Assembly (NCBI RefSeq): GCF_032085515.1
Contig: NZ_JASXSX010000001.1
Location: 744,001-808,000 of the forward strand
DNA length: 64,000 nt
Source of the DNA: Gleimia hominis
GTDB taxonomy: Bacteria > Actinomycetota > Actinomycetes > Actinomycetales > Actinomycetaceae
Direction: 5' to 3'
A program made the translations under genes and the position numbers. The first letter of the stretch is position 1. The number at the start of each line of letters is the position of its first letter. Shown here piece after piece: positions 1 through 8,704 of this stretch. Under the pieces are notes generated by a model. The model did no database searches. It saw only the letters and a program-made list of their open reading frames with translations, and had not been told where the DNA came from.

Positions 1-99
1 GCCCGCCTGCGAGCTGGCGTCGTGTAAACCTGGGTCCGCCTGCGCGTGTGCATCGCGTAAACCCGGTCCCGCCTGCGAGCCGGCGTCGTGCAAACCGGG
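1..99 (-). repeat. three 33-bp tandem units inside the hydrolase gene
   Basis: Units at 1-33, 34-66 and 67-99 are imperfect copies of one another, and each encodes 11 residues without breaking the frame. The array may continue beyond the window start. Confidence 0.85.
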
Positions 100-291
100 A
101 TTGAGGGCGCGCATAACTGGATCCGCCGCAGGCGTGTGCCGAACCAGCGTGGCGACAACCTCGCCTTCCTCATCCGGCAGTAGCTGCAGGGCCATCGCCT
201 CGAAACCATCGCCAAGGATATCTGGAGTCCACACTCCCGCCCGGGGGATCGCAGTATTGCCAAATGCGCGCGTGGGGTCAAACGTTTCCAT
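1..291 (-). CDS. alpha/beta hydrolase, N-terminal part (cut by window edge)
   Basis: The reading frame starts at ATG 291-289 just after an in-frame stop, with AGAGG close upstream, and stays open to base 1, giving 97 residues. The stretch WTPDILGDGFEAM followed by DEEGEVVATLVRH matches the N-terminus of actinobacterial serine-aminopeptidase-type alpha/beta hydrolases. The catalytic part lies outside the window, so activity and substrate cannot be judged. From about residue 65 the family-like sequence gives way to an 11-residue tandem repeat (units of the type PGLHDAGSQAG) occupying a place where relatives usually have a short loop. This looks like an in-frame repeat insertion. The family call rests on about 50 residues. 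Confidence 0.6.
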   Translation of the reverse strand, partial: METFDPTRAFGNTAIPRAGVWTPDILGDGFEAMALQLLPDEEGEVVATLVRHTPAADPVMRALNPGLHDAGSQAGPGLRDAHAQADPGLHDASSQAG

Positions 292-581
292 TCCTCTACT
301 TTAGAAGAATCCGCTTCTTGACACGATTTCCCCGTGCCTGGTGCGAATCCAAATTAAAACTATGAGGTACTTAAAACTCGCCTGCCTCACGGTTTCGGTA
401 AAGCCGGTTAGGCGCGTGGTTTTAGCTGTATTCTCCGCGTTAAAGACGCGCGGGCGATATTCCTCAAAAATAGTAAAATCAAGAGGACACGCCGACCAAT
501 CAATGGGACTAGTGTTAATGATGTTGCGATAGTTGTTGCTGTTGCGATAGTTTAGTTTCAACATAACGTTTTGGAAAAGAA
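292..581 (+). promoter_or_regulatory. intergenic leader of the NlpC/P60 gene, with an 18-bp-period direct repeat
   Basis: This 290-base gap separates the divergent hydrolase and NlpC/P60 genes, so it must hold both promoters. The word gttgcgatagtt occurs at 523-534 and again at 541-552, about 30 bases before the start codon. It may be a promoter or protein-binding element. I see no gene and no riboswitch I can defend. Confidence 0.35.
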
Positions 582-1970
582 ATGTCTCGCGCGCCTGAGT
601 GTGCGCGAGAGGTTTGGAATGAGGTTACATTGACGCGAATCCGGTCTAGAGGGACTATGGTAGTCACCTCTTTGTTGCTAACTTCTGGGTTGGTGTTAAG
701 TGCAAACGCACTACCGTGGGGCAGCGAACAAACCACTGCTTTCGCAGCTACGGATCCCTCAGAAATGTCCGTCGCACAAATCGAAGTGGAACTAGCGAAA
801 GTTCGCGCTAACGCTTCCCAAAGCGACATCAACGCCCGCATGGCGGAGGAACAACTCGCGCAATCACGCGACCGGCTCGACCAAGCGAACGCCCGCGTTA
901 AAGAAGCACAAGACGCGGTCAACGCGTCAAAAGCTGACCTCGACAAAGCCCGCGACAACCTCGCGGAAGTAAGCCAAACTGCGTACCGCGCCGGCAACGG
1001 TGGACTCGACCAGTTCGCGCCCTACCTGAAAACAGATGGCCTGGCGGAACTGGAACGGTCCGACAAAGCAATCTCCACGTTCTCCGCAGAAGTAGACCAA
1101 CGCATGCAACAAGTGTTGGCGCTAGAAAAAGTGACAAACACGCTGTCGGGGCAAGCACAAGAAGCGCAGCAGCAAGCGCAAAAAGCTAACGATCAGGTAC
1201 AGGAAAAAACCACTCAGGCGCGTGGTGAAGCCAAACAGGCTCGCGACGAAGTGACGCAAGTGGAACGCCGCCGCGAAACCCTGATCAACGCGCTCGCGCA
1301 GCGCCGTAAGACCTCGGTGGAAGAAGAAACGCGTCGGCAAAACGAGCGTGACGAACAGCAGGCCCGCCGCGTTGAAGCAGACGAACGCATCCGCGTTGAG
1401 CAGCAGCAAAACCGGCCGCAACCAACCGCACCGGAAGCGACGCAAACTCCGCAGCCAAGCCCGTCCCGGCCCGCACCAAGCCAGCCGGCTCCCAGCCGGC
1501 CTGCACCGACGCGGCCCGCACCGACGCAGCGCCCAGCCCCGCGTCCAACCCCACCGAAACCGAAACCACAACCAGCACCGGCCCCCGCTCCAGCACCTTC
1601 ACTGTCTGGAGCTCAGCAAGCGATCGCATTTGCCCGCTCTAAGATCGGTGCCACCTACGTGTGGGGTGGGGAAGGCCCCGGCTACGACTGCTCCGGTATC
1701 GTAATGATGGCTTGGCGTTCAGCAGGCCGCGCCTCGCTACCGCACTCCTCACAACAGCAGTACTACGCCACCGCGCGAGTACCGATTAGCCAACTGCAAC
1801 CCGGAGACCTCATATTCTACGGTCGCGGCGGCAGCGCAAACGCGATCTACCACGTAGCGATGTACACGGGCAACGGCCGGATGATCGAAGCAGTTGACTT
1901 CGGGTACCCACTCACAGAGGGACCACTGCGTTACACCGGCCTGGTTCCCTCAGGCGGACGGGTACTGTAA
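582..1970 (+). CDS. secreted NlpC/P60 peptidoglycan hydrolase with coiled coil (RipA-like)
   Basis: The 462-residue protein begins with a long n-region and a hydrophobic signal segment at about residues 25-50 (VVTSLLLTSGLVL). A highly charged, glutamine-rich coiled coil follows (about 60-270), then a Pro/Ala-rich linker (about 280-345) and a C-terminal NlpC/P60 domain. The catalytic cysteine is in YDCSGIV near residue 370 and the histidine in YHVAMY near residue 424. By family it is an exported D,L-endopeptidase that cuts peptide stems and helps daughter cells separate; the coiled coil is the usual partner or autoinhibitory region. The start at 582 has GGAAAAGAA upstream; 657 is an alternative giving a shorter n-region. 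It is monocistronic, with a hairpin terminator downstream. Confidence 0.9.
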   Translation: MSRAPECAREVWNEVTLTRIRSRGTMVVTSLLLTSGLVLSANALPWGSEQTTAFAATDPSEMSVAQIEVELAKVRANASQSDINARMAEEQLAQSRDRLDQANARVKEAQDAVNASKADLDKARDNLAEVSQTAYRAGNGGLDQFAPYLKTDGLAELERSDKAISTFSAEVDQRMQQVLALEKVTNTLSGQAQEAQQQAQKANDQVQEKTTQARGEAKQARDEVTQVERRRETLINALAQRRKTSVEEETRRQNERDEQQARRVEADERIRVEQQQNRPQPTAPEATQTPQPSPSRPAPSQPAPSRPAPTRPAPTQRPAPRPTPPKPKPQPAPAPAPAPSLSGAQQAIAFARSKIGATYVWGGEGPGYDCSGIVMMAWRSAGRASLPHSSQQQYYATARVPISQLQPGDLIFYGRGGSANAIYHVAMYTGNGRMIEAVDFGYPLTEGPLRYTGLVPSGGRVL

Positions 1971-2030
1971 AAAACTAAAAACCGCGTTAAAACGCCGGTG
2001 GTGACCTAAGCGTTACCCACCGAAACGAAA

Positions 2031-2064
2031 AAGTGGGGTACTGACACCAGTCGGTACCCCACTT
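2031..2064. terminator. bidirectional hairpin between NlpC/P60 and ppa
   Basis: A long near-perfect inverted repeat with outer arms aagtggggtac and gtaccccactt and a short inner loop lies between two convergent genes. The stem contains the GGGGTAC word that recurs across the window. There is an A-run on the left side, as expected for the minus-strand transcript. Confidence 0.8.
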
Positions 2065-2080
2065 GGCTTACCAGATAGTT

Positions 2081-2581
2081 TTAGTCGTAGTAACCTGCAT
2101 CCTTAGCTCGCTGGTAAGAACGATTGACTTCCGCTTCCGCTTCCTCACGGCCAACCCAGTGCGCGCCCTCAACAGACTTACCGGGCTCCAAATCCTTATA
2201 CACCTCAAAGAAATGCTGAATCTCAAGCCGGTGGAACTCCGAAATGTCCTCAATCTCAGTGCGCCACGACGCCCGCTGGTCGCCCGACGGCACGCAAATC
2301 ACTTTGTCGTCGCCACCGTTCTCATCGCGCATCCGGAACATCCCGAGCGCGCGGCAGCGAATCACGCAACCGGGGAACGTGGGTTCCTCCAAAATCACCA
2401 ACGCATCCAGCGGGTCCCCATCCTCACCCAACGTGTCCTCAATAAACCCGTAATCATCCGGGTACCGCGTAGAAGTGAAGAGCATGCGGTCCAAACGGAT
2501 CCGCCCCGTCTCATGGTCCACCTCATACTTATTGCGATTGCCCTTCGGGATTTCAATCGTTACATCAAATTCCAAAGCCAT
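2081..2581 (-). CDS. ppa: inorganic pyrophosphatase (family I)
   Basis: This 166-residue protein has the usual length and order of motifs of soluble family I pyrophosphatases: EIPKGNRNKYEVD near the N-terminus, YPDDYGFIEDT, and the metal-binding signature EDGDPLDAL near residue 55. It hydrolyses cytosolic pyrophosphate to phosphate with magnesium and so pulls biosynthetic reactions forward. It is transcribed alone, convergent to the cell-wall hydrolase and divergent from dacB; the two starts are about 100 bases apart. Confidence 0.95.
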   Translation of the reverse strand: MALEFDVTIEIPKGNRNKYEVDHETGRIRLDRMLFTSTRYPDDYGFIEDTLGEDGDPLDALVILEEPTFPGCVIRCRALGMFRMRDENGGDDKVICVPSGDQRASWRTEIEDISEFHRLEIQHFFEVYKDLEPGKSVEGAHWVGREEAEAEVNRSYQRAKDAGYYD

Positions 2582-2680
2582 TCCCTTCCCGTGTTGTAGG
2601 ACTCCAGATTACCTGACTAAACCTTCAATGAATCACACTACACTTAGAACGGGACATAAAGGCACCAACGGAAGGAAAAC

Positions 2681-4171
2681 ATGGGGAAGCGACTGCGAAT
2701 CATGCTGGTCGGCGCCGCCACCGCAAGCGTACTGGTAGGCGGATACGCGGTTGCGGACGCGTTCGACATAGTCCCCGGGTTCATAACTACTCAGCGCCCC
2801 CCAGTGGGTGCCCCACCGCCCACACCTTCCACTCTGTCTGCAGACCCGAACCTACCCACTCACATGGAGTTAAACCTGCCTCCAATCAGCGGCAAGGACC
2901 TCAGCAAACCGTGGCAAAACCTGCAAAAAGCGGCGAAAGATGGCAAATACACGCCCGCTGCCTACGTGGTGGACGCACTCACCGGTAACGTGCTACTGGA
3001 CGGGAATGGACGCAAACCCCTCACGCCCGCATCCACCACCAAACTACTGACAGCCGTGCAGATCGCCAAGCAACTCAAGGCAACGGAAACGCTAAAAACC
3101 ACGGTGTGGCAAGCAGCGAACGGTGACCTTCACCTGGTGGGTGAGGGGGACCTCATGCTCGCGGAAGACAAAGGTAACTCGCAAGCGGTCGTGGGACGTG
3201 CGGGGCTGGGGGACCTGGCGGAACAAGTGGTGAAAAACACGCAAAAACAGCGGACACCGCAGCAAACGCGGGGAACGCAGAACCCAGCGGAATCGCCCAA
3301 GGGAAAGAACACAGAAGAATCGCCTAAGGGAAATACGCCGGAGCCGGAGCAGCAGGCAACGAAACTGATTTACCACGACGCAATTTTTGATGGGGCCGCC
3401 CGAGAAAAACTTGCCGACGGGCTGACTAGGTGGGTCGGGCCGGCAGCAGCATTCGGCACTGACACTGGGAATAGTGAAGGTAAGTACACGAGTGCGGACG
3501 ACCCCGGTGCGGATGCGGCTAAGACGCTGGCGAAACAGTTGGAACAGCGGGGAATCAAAGTGGATGTAAGCCGGTCGGCCACACCATTTACGGTAGGTAC
3601 CCCAGGCGAGAAGGCGAAACCGCAGCAGGTGGGACAGGTGGAGTCCGCGCCAATTGCCGCTCTAACCCGCCGCATGCTCGAGTATTCGGATAACACGTGG
3701 GCGGAACAGTTGTGCCGGCTCAGCGCGCAGAAAGCGGGGAAAAAGTCGGATGTGAGCGGCGCGGCACAGCTCGTGCATGACACCATTTCGAAACACGGGG
3801 TTTACAGTGACGGGCTGGTGCTGCATGACTGCTCCGGGTTGAATGACGCCAACAAGATCGCGCCGCGCACCACCGTGGAAGTGCTGCGGTCCCTGTGGAA
3901 CAGTGAAGACCCGCAGCAACGTACCCTGTCGCGGAGCTTGTCGGTCGGACATTTTGTGGGCACGCTCGAAGACCGCCTAGATAAAGCCCCCGCAGCCCGC
4001 GTGGTTGCGAAAACGGGGAGTCTAGACACTGTGTCTGCCATCGCCGGGTATGCGACCACCAAGTCCGGTCGCGTACTGGTCTTCGCGGTTCAAGCCGCAG
4101 ATGCCGAGGAGGGTGCCTATATTGCACGCGAAGACATTGACGCTTTTATTAGAGAGCTTATTTCCCTATGA
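2681..4171 (+). CDS. dacB: D-alanyl-D-alanine carboxypeptidase/endopeptidase (PBP4, S13 family)
   Basis: The 496-residue exported penicillin-binding protein has an N-terminal membrane or signal segment (MLVGAATASVLVGGYAVA). The three catalytic motifs are in order: SxxK as ASTTKLL with the serine near residue 118, SxN as YSDNTWAE, and KTG as KTGSLDTVSAIAGY near residue 444. Family members trim or cleave peptidoglycan stem peptides outside the membrane. A hydrophilic insert around residues 190-230 carries two copies of an ESPKGK/ESPKGN unit, one of several small repeat expansions in this window. The stop codon overlaps the ATG of tilS (ATGA), so the two are translationally coupled. Confidence 0.9.
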   Translation: MGKRLRIMLVGAATASVLVGGYAVADAFDIVPGFITTQRPPVGAPPPTPSTLSADPNLPTHMELNLPPISGKDLSKPWQNLQKAAKDGKYTPAAYVVDALTGNVLLDGNGRKPLTPASTTKLLTAVQIAKQLKATETLKTTVWQAANGDLHLVGEGDLMLAEDKGNSQAVVGRAGLGDLAEQVVKNTQKQRTPQQTRGTQNPAESPKGKNTEESPKGNTPEPEQQATKLIYHDAIFDGAAREKLADGLTRWVGPAAAFGTDTGNSEGKYTSADDPGADAAKTLAKQLEQRGIKVDVSRSATPFTVGTPGEKAKPQQVGQVESAPIAALTRRMLEYSDNTWAEQLCRLSAQKAGKKSDVSGAAQLVHDTISKHGVYSDGLVLHDCSGLNDANKIAPRTTVEVLRSLWNSEDPQQRTLSRSLSVGHFVGTLEDRLDKAPAARVVAKTGSLDTVSAIAGYATTKSGRVLVFAVQAADAEEGAYIAREDIDAFIRELISL

Positions 4172-5391
4172 GGCACCCGGCCGAACCTAAGTACCCCCCG
4201 CTGGAACCTAAGTACCCCCCGCTGGAACCTAGGTACCCCCAGTGCTCGAAGGGGAAACAAAACACTGGGGCGGAGCACGCTGAGGCGCAAAACGGCCCTC
4301 GAACTGCTCGCTCGAAACGCGAAGAAACCCGCGGTGCCGCCCGTCCCGCGGTGTGTGATTTGGTGGGGGCAACTCCGCGCGGGAGTGTGCGGGCCGTGTC
4401 GTTGGCGTTGCGCCAGTGGATGTTACACCACCAGCCAAACCGCGTGGTGTGTGCGTGTTCAGGTGGGGCTGATTCGCTATCTTTGACGATAACGGCGGCT
4501 GACCAGGCGTTTCGCATGGGGGTACCTGTGGAAGCACGGATTGTGGACCACGGCTTGCGCCCAGAATCCGCGGACGAATCCGCAGGTGTTAAGCAGCTGC
4601 TAGAAAAACTGGGGGTACCTACACGGGTCTTGGCTCCCACTGTGGGCACGGATGGTGGGGTTGAAGCAGCGGCACGCGACGCCCGCTACAGTGCACTGCA
4701 GAGCGACGCCGCGCAAACCCCAGGAACTACCGTGCTGCTCGGACACACAATGGACGACCAGGCCGAGAGCGTACTGCTGGGCCTCAGCCGTGGTTCCGGA
4801 GCGCGATCAATCGCAGGAATGCGCCCGTACGCCCGCACCGACCACGGGGGTACCTCGGTGGGATGGGGCCGGCCCCTACTGGGGGTACGTCGCGAGCAAA
4901 CACTGCAGGCGTGCGCAGAACTGGGGGTACCTGTGGTGCACGACCCCACGAATGAGCTCGACGGCCCATGGGAAACCGCACAAGGTACCCCCCGGCCCAG
5001 AATCGCATTACGACACCGTGCAATCCCAACGCTGTGCCAAGCCCTCGGGCAAGATATAGTCCCCGCCCTGGCGCGTACCGCCCAACTACTGCAGGCCGAC
5101 ACCCAGGCGTTAGATGCGATTGCAGCGAGGGTACTTAGCGACCACGGGTTAGATGTAGACGTGCTCGCAGCGCAAAGCCAGGCGGTCCGCACGCGGGTGC
5201 TGCGAATGGCGGTGCAGGCCGTGCAATCCCCCCAAGTACCCCTCACTTTGGAACACACGCGAGCGCTAGACAAACTGGTGACCGATTACCGCGGGCAAGG
5301 CCCCATCGTGCTGCCACGCAAGTTACGCGCCTGGCGAACCCAGCGGGACGAAAGTGGTAAACGGTGGATCAGAATACGTTTCGTCGAGTAA
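4168..5391 (+). CDS. tilS: tRNA(Ile)-lysidine synthase
   Basis: TilS converts C34 of the CAU-anticodon tRNA(Ile) to lysidine using ATP, so the tRNA reads AUA. The PP-loop ATP-binding motif SGGADSLSL starts near residue 98, and GHTMDDQAESVLLGLSRGSG follows in two conserved blocks. The start at 4168 overlaps the dacB stop as ATGA, which supports it. The price is an N-terminal extension of about 80 residues that relatives do not need; it opens with a threefold EPKYPPL-type repeat. The catalytic core starts near residue 75. The gene is unusually rich in the word GGGGGTAC, usually read as Gly-Val-Pro. It is followed by hpt and ftsH, a common bacterial order. Confidence 0.9.
   Translation: MRHPAEPKYPPLEPKYPPLEPRYPQCSKGKQNTGAEHAEAQNGPRTARSKREETRGAARPAVCDLVGATPRGSVRAVSLALRQWMLHHQPNRVVCACSGGADSLSLTITAADQAFRMGVPVEARIVDHGLRPESADESAGVKQLLEKLGVPTRVLAPTVGTDGGVEAAARDARYSALQSDAAQTPGTTVLLGHTMDDQAESVLLGLSRGSGARSIAGMRPYARTDHGGTSVGWGRPLLGVRREQTLQACAELGVPVVHDPTNELDGPWETAQGTPRPRIALRHRAIPTLCQALGQDIVPALARTAQLLQADTQALDAIAARVLSDHGLDVDVLAAQSQAVRTRVLRMAVQAVQSPQVPLTLEHTRALDKLVTDYRGQGPIVLPRKLRAWRTQRDESGKRWIRIRFVE
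4183..4245 (+). repeat. three 21-bp tandem units at the start of tilS
   Basis: Units at 4183-4203, 4204-4224 and 4225-4245 share the core gaacctaagtacccccc. They begin a few codons after the start codon and keep the frame (7 residues each). Confidence 0.85.
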
Positions 5392-5512
5392 GTGTGGAAA
5401 ACTGGGAAGCATCGAGTAACCGCGAGGGTACGTGCAAACCACCGGGTGGGGCGCGGACACTACCAGTTGGGCAGCAAACCGCGCGTGCACGCGAATGCGA
5501 GAGGAAAAGGAT

Positions 5513-6067
5513 ATGGACGCTCACGACATGGGAGCGGACCTGGAGAAGGTCCTGATAACACAACAGCAACTGAACGAACGCCTCACGCAGATGGCAGGCG
5601 AAATCGACCGGGACTACGCGGGCCGCGACATCCTCATGGTGGGGGTACTTAAAGGAGCGGTAATGGTGATGGCAGACCTGGCTCGCCTGGTGCACACGCC
5701 GCTGCAGATGGATTGGATGGCGGTGTCCTCTTACGGAAAAAGCACTAAATCCTCTGGTGTTGTCCGCATTTTGAAGGACTTGGACACGGACGTGGCGGGT
5801 CGGGATGTGCTGATCGTGGAAGATATTATTGACTCGGGTTTAACCCTTGCATGGTTACAATCAAACTTGTTAGAACGAGGCGCGGCTTCCGTTAGGATCG
5901 CCACCGCCTTGCGTAAACCGGATGCCTTGAAGGTGGACGTTACCGTTGACTACGTGGGGTTCGACATTCCGAACGAGTTCGTTATCGGATATGGCTTAGA
6001 CTACGCAGAAAAGTATCGGAACCTACCTTTCGTAGGGACGTTGGCTCCGCACGTATATTCCAATTAG
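5513..6067 (+). CDS. hpt: hypoxanthine phosphoribosyltransferase
   Basis: The enzyme salvages hypoxanthine and guanine to nucleotides using PRPP. The PRPP-binding signature appears as VLIVEDIIDSGLTL in the middle of the protein, preceded by VGVLKGAVMVMADL and followed by the YVGFDIPNEFVIGYGLDY block near the C-terminus. I choose ATG 5513, which has GAGAGGAAAAGG just upstream, giving 184 residues, normal for the family; a longer in-frame start at 5432 adds 27 non-conserved residues. It lies between tilS and ftsH in a conserved order. Confidence 0.93.
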   Translation: MDAHDMGADLEKVLITQQQLNERLTQMAGEIDRDYAGRDILMVGVLKGAVMVMADLARLVHTPLQMDWMAVSSYGKSTKSSGVVRILKDLDTDVAGRDVLIVEDIIDSGLTLAWLQSNLLERGAASVRIATALRKPDALKVDVTVDYVGFDIPNEFVIGYGLDYAEKYRNLPFVGTLAPHVYSN

Positions 6068-6079
6068 TAGAGGTACGCA

Positions 6080-8134
6080 GTGGCTAAAGGAAAAAAGAAA
6101 CGTAACTGGCTTGCCGTTTGGATTCCTATCCTCGTTATTTTGGGGGTTGCCTTCACTATGTGGCAACTGTTCCAACCCGCGTCTATTCGCACGGATGAGG
6201 GGATGGAGCTGCTCAAAGGTAAGACGGTGGAGAGTATTGTTGCGAACGACCGCACCCAGGTGGTGTCGTTGGAGTTGACGCAGGATTTTGTGCATGAGGG
6301 CACGGGGCCGCGCGATCCGCGTAAGAATCAGGGTCGGAAGGTGACGTTCACGTATTCTCAAGCGCAGGCGGAGACGGTGTATAAACGCATTGAGAGCAAC
6401 GATGCCCGCCTTGGTTACAATGTGGAGAATCCTCAGCCATCGGCGTTCGGGTCGATTTTGACGCTCGCGGTACCGATGCTGATTATCCTCGGTGGTTTCT
6501 ACTGGCTTTCGATGCGCGCTGGTGGGCGCGGCCTCATGGGCGGTATGGGGCAGTCGAAAGCGAAAGATGTTACGAAAGAGAAACCGAAAACCCGGTTCAA
6601 AGACGTTGCGGGTGCGGATGAAGCCGTGGAGGAACTGCAGGAGATCCGCGAGTTCTTAGCGAAACCAGAGAAGTTCTTGGCGGTGGGCGCGAAGGTGCCG
6701 CGCGGCGTGCTGCTGTACGGCCCCCCGGGAACGGGTAAAACTTTGCTGGCCCGGGCGGTAGCGGGGGAGGCGAATGTTCCGTTCTACTCCGCGTCTGGTT
6801 CTGAGTTCATTGAGTTGTACGTCGGGATGGGTGCCTCGCGCGTGCGGGATTTGTTCCAGAAGGCGAAGAAAGCGGCGCCGGCAATTATTTTCATCGATGA
6901 GATCGATGCGATTGGTGGCCACCGTGGGCGCGGTGACGGTAGTGGCGCCACGTCTGAGCAGGAGCAGACTCTGAACCAGATCCTGGTGGAAATGGATGGG
7001 TTCGACGAGCGCACCAACGTGTTGTTGATTGCGGCGACGAACCGGCCGGATATTCTTGATTCCGCGCTGTTGCGCCCGGGCCGGTTTGACCGCCAGATTG
7101 GGGTGGAAGCGCCGGATATGAAGGGGCGTGAGGCCATTTTGCACGTCCACGCGCAAGGCAAACCGCTTACCGGGGACGTCGATTTGAAGATGGTTGCCAA
7201 ACGTACCCCCGGGTTCACGGGTGCGGATTTGGAGAACGTGTTGAATGAGGCGGCTTTGCTAACGGCGCGTTCGAATGCGGATCTGATTGACAATCGGGCG
7301 ATTGATGAGGCGATTGACCGGGTTATCGCGGGCCCGCAGAAACGCACGCGGGTGATGAATGCGCACGATAAGGCGGTGACTGCGTATCACGAGGGTGGGC
7401 ACGCACTGTGTGCGGCTGCGCTTCGGTACACGGCTCCGGTAACTAAGGTGACGATTTTGCCGCGTGGGCGGGCGCTTGGCTACACAATGGTGATGCCTAC
7501 GGAGGATCGTTATTCGAAGACACGCAACCAGTTGTTAGACGACCTCGTGTACGCGCTGGGGGGCCGGGTTGCGGAGGAACTAGTGTTCCGCGATCCGTCT
7601 ACGGGTGCGTCGAATGATATTGAGAAAGCGACCTCTACTGCCCGCGCCATGGTGGTGGAGTACGGGATGTCGGACGTGATTGGCCCCGTGAAGGTGGGCA
7701 GTGCGGAGAACGACCCGTATGCGATGCGGGCTGGGAAACCGGTAATTGAACTGTCAGACGAAGTGACTGCGAAGGTGGATGTGGAGATCCGCCAGCTGAT
7801 GGACACTGCGATGCGGGAGGCGTGGCAGATCCTGTCGAAGAACCGGGAGCTTTTGGACCGGTTGGCGGGCCGTTTGCTTGAGGAAGAGACGTTGAACGAG
7901 AACGAGCTGTCGGAACTGTTTAAGGATGTGATTAAGCAAGACGAGCGGCCCGTGTGGAACTACCAGTCTGATGCCGCGGTTGAGGGAGTTAAGTGGGGTG
8001 ACCCCGTGGGGATGGAGTCGCAGTCACAAACCCCACCAACCCCGGAGCATCCGGCACCGCAGACCACGCGCGTGGCTGATCCGAATGCGGAACGTTTCGA
8101 CTCAGCACCCATGCGCGGCGAGGCTGGCGAATAA
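6080..8134 (+). CDS. ftsH: ATP-dependent zinc metalloprotease FtsH
   Basis: This 684-residue membrane-anchored AAA+ protease has two N-terminal membrane segments (about residues 10-30 and 115-140) flanking a periplasm-side domain. The AAA module has Walker A GPPGTGKT near residue 214, Walker B IIFIDEID and the second region of homology ATNRPDILDSALLRPGRFD. The zinc motif is HEGGH near residue 437. It degrades misfolded membrane proteins and selected regulators. The GTG start at 6080 has AGAGG upstream. Only 3 bases separate its stop from folE, so the folate genes are likely co-transcribed. Confidence 0.97.
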   Translation: MAKGKKKRNWLAVWIPILVILGVAFTMWQLFQPASIRTDEGMELLKGKTVESIVANDRTQVVSLELTQDFVHEGTGPRDPRKNQGRKVTFTYSQAQAETVYKRIESNDARLGYNVENPQPSAFGSILTLAVPMLIILGGFYWLSMRAGGRGLMGGMGQSKAKDVTKEKPKTRFKDVAGADEAVEELQEIREFLAKPEKFLAVGAKVPRGVLLYGPPGTGKTLLARAVAGEANVPFYSASGSEFIELYVGMGASRVRDLFQKAKKAAPAIIFIDEIDAIGGHRGRGDGSGATSEQEQTLNQILVEMDGFDERTNVLLIAATNRPDILDSALLRPGRFDRQIGVEAPDMKGREAILHVHAQGKPLTGDVDLKMVAKRTPGFTGADLENVLNEAALLTARSNADLIDNRAIDEAIDRVIAGPQKRTRVMNAHDKAVTAYHEGGHALCAAALRYTAPVTKVTILPRGRALGYTMVMPTEDRYSKTRNQLLDDLVYALGGRVAEELVFRDPSTGASNDIEKATSTARAMVVEYGMSDVIGPVKVGSAENDPYAMRAGKPVIELSDEVTAKVDVEIRQLMDTAMREAWQILSKNRELLDRLAGRLLEEETLNENELSELFKDVIKQDERPVWNYQSDAAVEGVKWGDPVGMESQSQTPPTPEHPAPQTTRVADPNAERFDSAPMRGEAGE

Positions 8135-8137
8135 GGC

Positions 8138-8704
8138 ATGTATGACGAAGCTGGGGTGCGCACTGCCGTGACGGATCTGTTGCGTGCACTGGGTGAAGAT
8201 CCGACCCGTGAGGGACTGCGTGAAACACCGGCCCGAATGGCGCGCGCTTGGAAAGAAATGGTTTCTGGTCTGGGGCAAGACCCGTCTAAGCATCTGGATA
8301 AGCTGTTCGACGTGCAGACGGAAGAGATGGTGTTGGTGCGCGACATCAAGTTCTACTCGGTGTGCGAACATCATTTGCTCCCGTTTTTTGGCCGCGCGCA
8401 CGTGGCGTACATTCCGGCTAACAACCGGGTGACGGGGCTTTCTAAACTCGCGCGCGTGGTGGAAGGGTTTGCGCGCCGCCCACAGGTGCAGGAGCGGCTC
8501 ACCACGCAGATTGCGGATGCACTCGTGGAGAAGCTCGAGCCTCAGGGGGCAACGGTGATTATTGAAGCAGAGCACTTGTGCATGACGATGCGGGGGGTGC
8601 GTAAACCCGGTGCCTCGACTGTTACCTCTGCGTTGCGTGGGGTTATGAACAATGCTGCGACCCGGCAAGAGATGATGACCCTCGTGATGGGAGGACGCCG
8701 GTAA
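8138..8704 (+). CDS. folE: GTP cyclohydrolase I
   Basis: This 188-residue enzyme performs the first step of folate synthesis, turning GTP into dihydroneopterin triphosphate. The zinc and active-site block is FYSVCEHHLLPFFGRAHVAY, with the later cysteine in AEHLCMTMRGV and the C-terminal STVTSALRGV signature. Its stop overlaps the folP start (TAATG), which links folE-folP-folBK into one translated unit behind ftsH. Confidence 0.96.
   Translation: MYDEAGVRTAVTDLLRALGEDPTREGLRETPARMARAWKEMVSGLGQDPSKHLDKLFDVQTEEMVLVRDIKFYSVCEHHLLPFFGRAHVAYIPANNRVTGLSKLARVVEGFARRPQVQERLTTQIADALVEKLEPQGATVIIEAEHLCMTMRGVRKPGASTVTSALRGVMNNAATRQEMMTLVMGGRR

Noticed and set aside
292..581. Possible c-di-AMP (ydaO-type) riboswitch before the NlpC/P60 gene
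   Set aside because: Such riboswitches often precede actinobacterial cell-wall hydrolases, and a gcgaatcc piece is present, but the other conserved cores and pairing arms could not be found.
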